A DNA stretch of 10,430 bases, taken from Pirellulales bacterium (lineage in GTDB: Bacteria; Planctomycetota; Planctomycetia; Pirellulales; Thermoguttaceae). The DNA lies in the NCBI GenBank assembly GCA_030617125.1, contig JAUWWA010000027.1, forward strand, positions 1 to 10,430. Reading direction: 5' to 3'. The notes below the pieces were generated by a model that saw only the letters and a program-made list of their open reading frames with translations, searched no databases and was not told where the DNA came from. A program made the translations under genes and the position numbers. Positions 4,621-10,430 of this stretch are shown here, in pieces; the stretch's first letter is position 1; each line of letters begins with the position of its first letter.

Positions 4621-6486
4621 ATGAACGACTGCAATCGGAAATCGAAGAAACAGTCCCGGCGCGGCGTCACTCTGGTGCTGGCCGCGATGTTCAGCGTGGT
4701 GATGCTCGGGTTGATTGCTTGTGCGGTCGACTTGGGTCACGTCGTGCTGGTTCGGACCCAACTCCAGGTGGCGGCCGACTCGTCGGCGATGGCGGCAGCG
4801 GCTTCGATGCGTCTGACTCGCAAGGATATGCTCGCCGTCGCCCGGCAGTTTGCCGGCTATCACACCGCGCAGGGCCGATCCGTCGAACTGCTCGACGAGG
4901 AGGTCGAGTATGGTACGTGGGATGCGAAAATGCGAAGGTTCGCGCCCTCGGCCACGCCGGGTAACGCTGTCCGCGTGACCGCGCGGGCCGACGAGTCCAC
5001 GACCGGCGATTCGCGGTTGTTCTTCGGCAGGATCTTCGGCCGGGCATCGTTCGCGCAAAGGGCCTCGGCCGTGGCCATGGCCAATCCGCGCGACATCGCC
5101 TTTGTGGTCGATCTTTCCGGCTCGATGAACGACGACACCGAACCGTGCTGGGCCACCGGGGCGATCAACGACACCTTCGCCGCCGACGGCTATCCTACCG
5201 TCGGCAGCGAACTCATGCAGCAAGTGTTCAGCGATTTCGGGTTCGGGTCGTATCCGGGAGTACTGCAATATCTCGGCGCGCCGTACGGCGTGCCGCAAAA
5301 CAAATATGCTTACGCGGAATTGACCAAGGACGGCGGCCCGTTGACGAAGAAGAGTGTGCCCAAGAAATACCGCATTCAATCGAAACATGACGAGAAAAAG
5401 CGAAAGGAAAAGGCCTACTCGGCGATTATCGACAACCAACTCGCTGACCTCATGCCCAACGCCGAGCCGACCCCCGGCAGCGGCGGCAACTATGCCTACT
5501 GGGAAAAATATCTCGACTACGTGATCTATCGGGCCTGGGACTCCTCCCGCGGCTGGCTGCCGCCCTCACAGGACAGCGACCGAATCACCGGTTTCAATAA
5601 CCCCAACAGGACGTCGTTCCCCCAAGCCAGCAGCAGTGTTCCCAGGGGTTTCCGCAACAAGATCGGCTACCGGACTTACGTGCAGTTCATGATGGATCAC
5701 GGCCGGGACCTCAAGCCGGTGGGCAACAATTACGTGCCACTTTCCAGGCACAGCGCCGATTGCTCGTGGCACGACGAAGCCACCGCCGGGGGCACGTTCA
5801 GCTTCCCACCCCGGGAGCAGCCGACGCACGCTGTCCGACGCGCGCTGATCGCCGCAATCCAGGTCGTGAAAGAACGCAACTCCAGTATTTCGGATTCCCA
5901 GCAGTGCGATTGGGTCTCGATCGTCACGTTTGACCGTGTCACCGGCGGCGGCCCGATCGTCAAGCAATCGCTCACGGCCGACTACGACGCGGCGATGCTC
6001 GCCTGCACCGACATGCAGGCCGTCGGCGACAAGGGCGCATCGACCGCCACCGAGGCCGGCATGATCACCGCCCGAGAGCACATCAAGCCGCAAGGTCAGG
6101 GCGGAGCGGGACGCTATTCGACCAACAAGATCGTCGTCCTGCTCACCGACGGCATGCCCAACATCTATGTTACCAATCGATCCGACATCAACCAGTATGT
6201 CGACAACAACCCGAGCAACGACTTTTATGACAATGGGAAATACGCGTACGACGCCGCGCTGATGCAAGCCGCGCAGATGCAAGCGGATCGTTGGTACACC
6301 TACCCAGTGGGCGTGGGATTGGGAACCGACTACGACTTCATGGATCGCATAGCCCGAATGGGCGAAACGGCCAACGACGGCGGCCGAAGCGCCCGCGGCA
6401 GCGGCAACCCCGCCGAGTACGAGCAACGGCTCACCGAGATCTTCGAGGAAATCATCACCAACCCAAAGGTCCGGATTGTGCAGTAG
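4621..6486 (+). CDS. TadG-like membrane-anchored protein with von Willebrand factor A domain
   Basis: The 621-residue protein opens with the Tad/TadE-TadG-type N-terminus: RRGVTLVL, a transmembrane segment of about 16-39, then DLGHVVLVRTQLQVAADSSAMAAAA (the Tad helix, 37-61). A beta-rich region leads to a vWA domain starting RDIAFVVDLSGS (157-168). MIDAS residues are D164, S166 and S168, with a candidate Thr at 475-477 and VVLLTDG (Asp510). About 230 aromatic- and lysine-rich residues (172-400) are inserted after the first MIDAS motif, making the protein long. The bulk should lie outside the cytoplasm and bind metal and a protein ligand. GAGG (4609-4612) precedes the ATG. The upstream c-di-GMP riboswitch fits a role in attachment, pili or surface life. 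No other tad genes are in view, so a Flp pilus role is inference. Confidence 0.85.
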   Translation: MNDCNRKSKKQSRRGVTLVLAAMFSVVMLGLIACAVDLGHVVLVRTQLQVAADSSAMAAAASMRLTRKDMLAVARQFAGYHTAQGRSVELLDEEVEYGTWDAKMRRFAPSATPGNAVRVTARADESTTGDSRLFFGRIFGRASFAQRASAVAMANPRDIAFVVDLSGSMNDDTEPCWATGAINDTFAADGYPTVGSELMQQVFSDFGFGSYPGVLQYLGAPYGVPQNKYAYAELTKDGGPLTKKSVPKKYRIQSKHDEKKRKEKAYSAIIDNQLADLMPNAEPTPGSGGNYAYWEKYLDYVIYRAWDSSRGWLPPSQDSDRITGFNNPNRTSFPQASSSVPRGFRNKIGYRTYVQFMMDHGRDLKPVGNNYVPLSRHSADCSWHDEATAGGTFSFPPREQPTHAVRRALIAAIQVVKERNSSISDSQQCDWVSIVTFDRVTGGGPIVKQSLTADYDAAMLACTDMQAVGDKGASTATEAGMITAREHIKPQGQGGAGRYSTNKIVVLLTDGMPNIYVTNRSDINQYVDNNPSNDFYDNGKYAYDAALMQAAQMQADRWYTYPVGVGLGTDYDFMDRIARMGETANDGGRSARGSGNPAEYEQRLTEIFEEIITNPKVRIVQ

Positions 6487-6577
6487 GCACACCGACCTCG
6501 ACAAACCGGAGGACGGATTCGCTGTCGGCAGGACGTGCCGCAGTGTTCTCAGCGTTCCTATCGGAGGGGACAGACCG

Positions 6578-8071
6578 ATGGAAAATACCCTGCCGCCAAC
6601 AGACCTGGCGGCGTTTCGGCAGCAATTGGCCAATATGATCGCCGGCGATCTCGGTCTTGACATCGACCGAGAAGACCCGAGTTGGCCGATCGGCGAGCCG
6701 CTGGGGAGTCGGAGCGACCCGACACGCCGGCGAAGGCAACCGGCCGGAGCAGCCGACGCCGAATACCAGGGCACGAGGACCTCGGCCGGCAACAGCTCCA
6801 ATCTGCAAAACGGTGCGTTCCTGCCGCTTGTGCCGAAATCGTTGGACGAGTTGGGAGTCAGGGCCAACGATATCGAGGCGTTGATTCTGAAATTCCTCAT
6901 CAACTATGGCACCGCCACGGGCGAAGAGATTGCTCAGCAGATTAAGTTGCCTCGCCGACTGATCGAGGGACTCCTGCGTCAATTAAAGGAGGAACGCCTG
7001 GTCGTCTACAAAGCGACGGCTTCGGCAGGTGATTATGTCTACGAACTTACGGAGTCAGGCTGCGAACGAGCACGGCGCTGGACGAAGCACTGTACGTATT
7101 TCGGCGCAACACCCGTCTCCTTGAGAGACTACGTTGAAGGTGTGCATGCCCAGTCGGTCAGGAAGCAGACTCCCAAGCTCGAGGACCTTTGCAGGGCGTT
7201 CACTGACTTGTTGGTCGATGAAGATGTGCTTAGCCAGCTCGGGCAGGCCGTCAATTCCGGGCTGGGGCTGTTCCTCTACGGAGCGCCGGGGAACGGGAAG
7301 ACAAGCATCGCTGAACGGATCACCCGGGTGTTCGGGCAGAGTATTTGGATACCACGAGCCATCAGTGTGGTGGGTGAGATTATCCGACTTTACGATCCCA
7401 ATAACCACGAAGCCCTAGCTGCGATTCCTCCCGATGCATTGGGTGAGGATCAACGGGTCGATGAGCGCTGGATACGCATCCGCCGGCCGACCATCATCGC
7501 GGGCGGCGAGTTGACCCTCGACAAGTTGGAAATCGCTACGAACGAGGCAACCGGTGTCAATGAGGCGCCCTTACAACTGAAAAGCAATTGCGGAACACTC
7601 GTTATCGACGACTTCGGTCGCCAACGGGTAAGCCCCGCCGAACTATTGAACCGTTGGATCCTTCCGCTTGAGAAGCGCGTCGACATCCTGAGTCTCCGAA
7701 ACGGCCGCAACTTCGAGGTCCCCTTCGACCAACTCGTCATCTTTTCCACGAATCTTGAACCAAGGAATTTGGTCGATGAGGCTTTCCTGCGGCGTATTCC
7801 GTACAAGATTGATGTCCACGATCCATCGGAGGAGACATTTCGCCAACTGTTCAAACGCCTTGCACCTGAAATGGGAATTGAATATCGCAAGGATTCCGTC
7901 GATTACCTGATCGAGAAGTATTATTCATCCACGGGTCGGGGTATGCGATATTGCCACCCCCGCGACCTCTTGCACCAAATACACACCTTTTGCACTTTCC
8001 ACGACAAGCCAGTGGCGATGACCACCGAGGCCGTCGACGCAGCGGCCAAGAACTACTTCGCCACCATGTAG
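6578..8071 (+). CDS. AAA+ ATPase with N-terminal winged-helix domain
   Basis: The 497-residue cytoplasmic ATPase has a variable polar N-terminus (1-85) and a winged-helix-like domain of about 95-168 (DIEALILKFLINYG, then a helix-turn-helix and ELTESGCERARRW). The AAA+ module has Walker A GAPGNGKT (235-242), Walker B TLVIDDFG (340-347), sensor-1 IFSTN (388-392), a candidate arginine finger at R405/R406 and a helical lid with a GRGMRYCHPRDLL sensor-2-like region. The start at 6578 follows GGAGGGG (6563-6569); the frame is open upstream to 6476 but that part overlaps the preceding gene. It lies 91 bases after the vWA gene on the same strand, so co-transcription under the riboswitch is likely. 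AAA+/vWA pairs recur in chaperone-like systems (RavA-ViaA, MoxR). From memory, similar ATPases have been annotated as Flp-pilus-associated, which I cannot verify here. Confidence 0.82.
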   Translation: MENTLPPTDLAAFRQQLANMIAGDLGLDIDREDPSWPIGEPLGSRSDPTRRRRQPAGAADAEYQGTRTSAGNSSNLQNGAFLPLVPKSLDELGVRANDIEALILKFLINYGTATGEEIAQQIKLPRRLIEGLLRQLKEERLVVYKATASAGDYVYELTESGCERARRWTKHCTYFGATPVSLRDYVEGVHAQSVRKQTPKLEDLCRAFTDLLVDEDVLSQLGQAVNSGLGLFLYGAPGNGKTSIAERITRVFGQSIWIPRAISVVGEIIRLYDPNNHEALAAIPPDALGEDQRVDERWIRIRRPTIIAGGELTLDKLEIATNEATGVNEAPLQLKSNCGTLVIDDFGRQRVSPAELLNRWILPLEKRVDILSLRNGRNFEVPFDQLVIFSTNLEPRNLVDEAFLRRIPYKIDVHDPSEETFRQLFKRLAPEMGIEYRKDSVDYLIEKYYSSTGRGMRYCHPRDLLHQIHTFCTFHDKPVAMTTEAVDAAAKNYFATM

Positions 8072-8116
8072 TCATCGCACGGGATGTTCGCTCCAGTCCG
8101 ACGACTGATAACTCTT

Positions 8117-8142
8117 CGTTAGTATCCGCTCAACACCTAACG
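8117..8142. terminator. Weak inverted repeat between convergent ATPase and CGS genes
   Basis: CGTTAG (8117-8122) and CTAACG (8137-8142) face each other across a 14-base loop, flanked by ACGAC/GTCGT arms (8101-8105 and 8142-8146). It occupies the 82-base gap between two convergent stops. No T-tract follows, so a terminator role is only positional. Confidence 0.25.
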
Positions 8143-8153
8143 TCGTTGTAGTA

Positions 8154-9362
8154 CTATTCCGCCAATGCCTGTTCCAGGTCGGCGATCAGATCGTTGCTGT
8201 TTTCGATCCCGCAGGCGATGCGAATCATGTTGTCGGGGATGCCCACTGCGCGGCGCGCTTCGGGGGTGAAATCGTGATAGCTCATCACGATCGGCTGCTC
8301 GATGAGCGACTCGACGCCGCCGAGGCTCGGCCCGATCCGAGGCAGCCGCACCGCGTCGACGACCGCGGCGGTTTGATCCGCGTCGGCGTCCTTAACCAGA
8401 AACGTCACCAACCCGCCGTAGCCGTCCATCTGCCGCCGCGCTAGGTCGTAGTACTTGTGGCTCGGCAACCCCGGGTAATAGACCTTCTCCACTCGCGGAT
8501 GCTGCTCCAAAAACTCCGCCACCGCCTGGCCGTTCTCGTTGTGACGGCGCATCCGCAGCTCGAACGTCTTCAGGCCGCGAAGCAGCAGGTAGATGTTGTG
8601 CGGTCCGTTGACCATGCCGAACACGCCGCGGAACTTCCTGATCGGCTCGATGTTCTCCTGTGAGCCGACCAGCGCGCCGCCGAGCATGTCGTTATGGCCG
8701 GCCAGATACTTCGTCAGCGAATGCAACACGTAGTCGACGCCGTACTCCAACGGGCGCAGATTCATCGGCGTGGCAAGCGTCGAGTCGATCAGCGTCGCCA
8801 CGCCGTGCTTGCGACCCAACGCCACGAAGCGTTCGATATCGACGACGCTCAAATGCGGGTTGGTGGGCGACTCGCTGATCAACAGTTTCGTGTTCTTGTT
8901 GACGGCGGCTTCCATCCGCTCGTAGTCGCACGCCGGAACCTGGTGCGTGACCACGCCGTACTTGGCGAACCACTCCGTGCACATTTCGCGCGTGCGGTGA
9001 TAACACTCGTCGAAGAGGATGATCTCGTCGCCCGATTGCAGGAGGCTCAGCAACACGGCGGCGACGGCCGACATACCCGACGAAAAGATCAGCCCGGCCT
9101 CGCCTCCCTCCAGGGCGGCCAGCTTCTGCTCGGCGACTTTCTCGCTGGGGTTGCCGTACCGGGCGTATTCCTCGCGGGGCAGCTTCTGCTCGATGAAATC
9201 GAGCACCGATTGCGTGTCGGCGAAGGTATAGGTGGCGGCGCAGAAGATCGCGTCGGTCATGGCGTCGCCCACCTTCTGCCGCGCCTCGCCGGCATGGACC
9301 GACTTAGTTGACAGACCTTCGGCCGAACGGCTCTTCCGTGATGAACTTGCTGGATTGGTCAT
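8154..9362 (-). CDS. metB: Cystathionine gamma-synthase-type PLP enzyme
   Basis: The 402-residue protein belongs to the Cys/Met metabolism PLP family. It has YARYGNPSEKVAEQKLAALEG (substrate/cofactor region, about 66-86), SSGMSA (94-99), ESPTNPHL (164-171) and LIDSTLATP with Asp193 (pyridine nitrogen). HSLTKYLAGHNDMLGG carries PLP lysine K218. The K218 motif with GHND resembles plant-type cystathionine gamma-synthases, which join cysteine to an activated homoserine to make cystathionine for methionine. Which acyl or phosphoryl homoserine is used is not readable. Cystathionine gamma-lyase and O-acylhomoserine sulfhydrylase are the main alternatives. The start at 9362 fits the family N-terminus, though no good ribosome site precedes it; the upstream open frame runs through a terminator hairpin and is not coding. 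The leader structure suggests attenuation control. Confidence 0.85.
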   Translation of the reverse strand: MTNPASSSRKSRSAEGLSTKSVHAGEARQKVGDAMTDAIFCAATYTFADTQSVLDFIEQKLPREEYARYGNPSEKVAEQKLAALEGGEAGLIFSSGMSAVAAVLLSLLQSGDEIILFDECYHRTREMCTEWFAKYGVVTHQVPACDYERMEAAVNKNTKLLISESPTNPHLSVVDIERFVALGRKHGVATLIDSTLATPMNLRPLEYGVDYVLHSLTKYLAGHNDMLGGALVGSQENIEPIRKFRGVFGMVNGPHNIYLLLRGLKTFELRMRRHNENGQAVAEFLEQHPRVEKVYYPGLPSHKYYDLARRQMDGYGGLVTFLVKDADADQTAAVVDAVRLPRIGPSLGGVESLIEQPIVMSYHDFTPEARRAVGIPDNMIRIACGIENSNDLIADLEQALAE

Positions 9363-9423
9363 GGTAAAGTAGTTTCTCGATGGATAAGTGGCGCCGGTTC
9401 GCGGGAGGTTCTCGGCCCGGTAC

Positions 9424-9460
9424 AAAAAAACCGCGACGGTCGCCCGTCGGGCGGTCGCGG
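9424..9460 (-). terminator. Strong intrinsic terminator inside the CGS 5' leader
   Basis: On the - strand CCGCGAC (9460-9454) pairs with GTCGCGG (9437-9431), and CGCCC (9453-9449) with GGGCG (9445-9441), with a three-base bulge. Seven T follow (9430-9424). This is a textbook terminator for leftward transcription. No gene lies to its right on that strand, while the CGS start codon is 61 bases further on. It is therefore best explained as a leader terminator controlling the CGS gene. Confidence 0.8.
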
Positions 9461-9479
9461 CTGGCTTGGGGCAAGTTGG

Positions 9480-9514
9480 ATCGCCAAAACGGGACCGTTG
9501 GGCGTGCTGGCGAT
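9480..9514 (-). other. Leader hairpin upstream of the CGS attenuator
   Basis: ATCGCCA and TGGCGAT form a seven-pair stem (9514-9508 with 9486-9480 on the - strand), with an inner AACG/CGTT pairing. It lies between the predicted promoter and the terminator and is a candidate sensing or anti-terminator element. I cannot match it to a known riboswitch class. Confidence 0.45.
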
Positions 9515-9566
9515 GGCACTTTAGCAGAGATTGGCTGCAAGCGGCCGCAAATCCCACACAAAGGTG

Positions 9567-9595
9567 ATTCTATTCAGGTCGACGGGAAGTGGCAA
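9567..9595 (-). promoter_or_regulatory. Promoter of the cystathionine gamma-synthase gene
   Basis: On the - strand TTGCCA (9595-9590) and TAGAAT (9572-9567) have the ideal 17-base spacing, and each matches the consensus at five of six positions. The start point near 9560 gives a leader of about 198 nt before the ATG, with the intrinsic terminator about 100-137 nt into the transcript. Confidence 0.65.
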
Positions 9596-9691
9596 CCGCC
9601 CGGCTATCCCCGCTAGGCGTTGCCTGGCGATTGCCTGGCGGCTACCGGCGATATTGGCACCCGCTAAATTGCGCTGTTTGCCCAGTTTGTC

Positions 9692-9720
9692 TTGACGCGG
9701 GCGATGGTCCGCCCGATAAT
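9692..9720 (+). promoter_or_regulatory. Promoter of the glycine-zipper lipoprotein gene
   Basis: TTGACG (9692-9697) and GATAAT (9715-9720) are separated by 17 bases. Expected transcription start is near 9727, giving a leader of about 63 bases. It is divergent from the CGS promoter. Between them, two near-copies of TTGCCTGGCG (9620-9629 and 9631-9640) sit 11 bases apart. Confidence 0.7.
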
Positions 9721-9789
9721 CCGCCGCCCCATCTCGATGCCGGCCGTACGCCGAACTGAACCTGTCCGCTTCGATCAAGGAGTTTTCCG

Positions 9790-10422
9790 ATGAATCGCCC
9801 CGCCGTGACTCTTGCGACGCTCGTTGTTTTGATCACCCTGCTGGCTGCCGGATGCCGATCGCCCTATCGGTCCGACCAAGGGGCATTGTTCGGAGGCCTG
9901 CTCGGCGCCGGCACGGGCGCCATTGTCGGCAACGCCGTCGGCAACCCCGGCGCAGGGGCCGCCATTGGCGCGGGCGTGGGGGCGCTGACCGGCGCCGCCA
10001 TCGGCGAGGAACTCGACCAGATCGAGGCCCAAAACCGGGCGATGATCGAGCAGCAACTCGGACGCCAACTCGCCGCCGGCGCCGTCGCGATCGACGACGT
10101 TGTGGCCATGAGCGCCGCCGGCGTGAACGACGAACTGATCGTCAATCACATCCGTGCCCACGGCGTCGCCGGGCCGCTTGCGACCGAAGACGTGATCTCC
10201 CTGCACAAGCAGGGCGTCAGCACGCGAGTCATCAAGGCGCTGCAAGAGCCGCCACGGATGGCGCGGGCCTCGGTCGTTACCCAGCCGGTCCCGGCCCCGG
10301 TGATCGTGGAGGAACACCACTACGGCCTGCCGTTGTGGGGTCCGCCGCGTCATCACTATTATCAGCACTGGCGGCGTCGCCCCCGCCCTGGCGTCAGTTG
10401 GGGTGTTTCGGTGAGTAACTGA
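9790..10422 (+). CDS. Glycine-zipper lipoprotein with duplicated helical motif
   Basis: The 210-residue protein has a signal sequence ending in lipobox LAAGC (Cys22 lipidated). A glycine zipper (about 31-72, repeated GxxxG and GAG/GAA units) should insert in or span a membrane as packed helices. A hydrophilic helix (73-95) follows, then two related units: IDDVVAMSAAGVNDELIVNHI (101-121) and TEDVISLHKQGVSTRVIKAL (132-151). The C-terminus is Pro-rich and then His/Trp/Tyr/Arg-rich. The strong ribosome site AAGGAG (9777-9782) fixes the start. It resembles Gly-zipper outer-membrane lipoproteins of the OmpA-like or 17-kDa antigen style, with a probable envelope-structural role. Exact function is unknown. 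The stop lies eight bases before the window end. Confidence 0.82.
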   Translation: MNRPAVTLATLVVLITLLAAGCRSPYRSDQGALFGGLLGAGTGAIVGNAVGNPGAGAAIGAGVGALTGAAIGEELDQIEAQNRAMIEQQLGRQLAAGAVAIDDVVAMSAAGVNDELIVNHIRAHGVAGPLATEDVISLHKQGVSTRVIKALQEPPRMARASVVTQPVPAPVIVEEHHYGLPLWGPPRHHYYQHWRRRPRPGVSWGVSVSN

Positions 10423-10430
10423 GCGACGGT

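Noticed and set aside
4606..5439. A 277-codon - strand frame antisense to the vWA gene start
   Set aside because: The His/Arg-rich translation shows no domain, and the + strand carries the transmembrane and MIDAS motifs.
5566..6903. A 445-codon open frame on the - strand across the end of the vWA gene and the start of the ATPase gene
   Set aside because: It is antisense to two genes with clear domains, has no ribosome site, and its composition is the mirror of GC-rich coding DNA.
9363..9557. N-terminal extension of cystathionine gamma-synthase up to 9557
   Set aside because: The extension would read through the terminator hairpin and adds low-complexity residues not seen in the family; ATG at 9362 fits the expected N-terminus.
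9380..9616. A 78-codon + strand ORF ending in DGKWQPPGYPR
   Set aside because: There is no ribosome site, it runs through the strong - strand terminator and the CGS promoter, and there is no recognisable domain.
9620..9640. Direct repeat TTGCCTGGCG twice, as an iteron or CRISPR-like array
   Set aside because: There are only two short copies one base apart and no associated genes; more likely a chance duplication or minor regulatory repeat.

Overview
The window is GC-rich, densely coding DNA carrying seven full-length genes, two small or short genes and the tail of another. The organism is most likely a member of the Planctomycetota. This rests on style (a glycine-zipper lipoprotein with a His/Trp-rich tail, a TadG-like von Willebrand protein beside a winged-helix AAA+ ATPase, a plant-like cystathionine gamma-synthase, small Cys/Pro-rich lipoproteins), not on a marker gene. 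Nothing indicates a plasmid, phage, insertion sequence or CRISPR array.

Layout. Positions 3-110 hold the C-terminal end of an unidentified gene. A near-consensus promoter (157-184) then starts a sulfur-assimilation unit on the + strand: a 44-residue small ORF with a zipper-like heptad pattern (257-391), an Rrf2-family regulator whose ATG overlaps that ORF's stop (388-822), a 4Fe-4S APS reductase cysH (966-1697) and cysteine synthase cysK (1780-2724). Two GGGGACTRTCCC palindromes sit between cysH and cysK. A Cys-rich small lipoprotein gene (2873-3082, - strand) converges on cysK. An exported alpha/beta hydrolase (3311-4285, + strand) diverges from it.

The most informative non-coding region is 4286-4620. 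It contains a clear class I cyclic di-GMP riboswitch (GEMM-I, about 4399-4483), followed by a T7 tract and arms able to form competing hairpins. It leads into a 621-residue TadG-like protein with a membrane anchor and a vWA domain (4621-6486) and then a winged-helix AAA+ ATPase (6578-8071). This looks like a second-messenger-controlled surface or pilus-related cassette.

On the - strand, cystathionine gamma-synthase (8154-9362) has a leader of about 200 nt. It contains a good promoter (9567-9595), a hairpin (9480-9514) and a strong intrinsic terminator (9424-9460) located before the start codon. That layout is typical of transcription attenuation or an unrecognised riboswitch. The window ends with a divergently transcribed glycine-zipper lipoprotein (9790-10422) with its own near-consensus promoter.

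Together, cysH and cysK make cysteine from activated sulfate and cystathionine gamma-synthase passes the sulfur towards methionine. The Rrf2 protein lacks the Fe-S cysteines and resembles CymR, which in Bacillus works with CysK, so it is the likely local regulator of sulfur metabolism.
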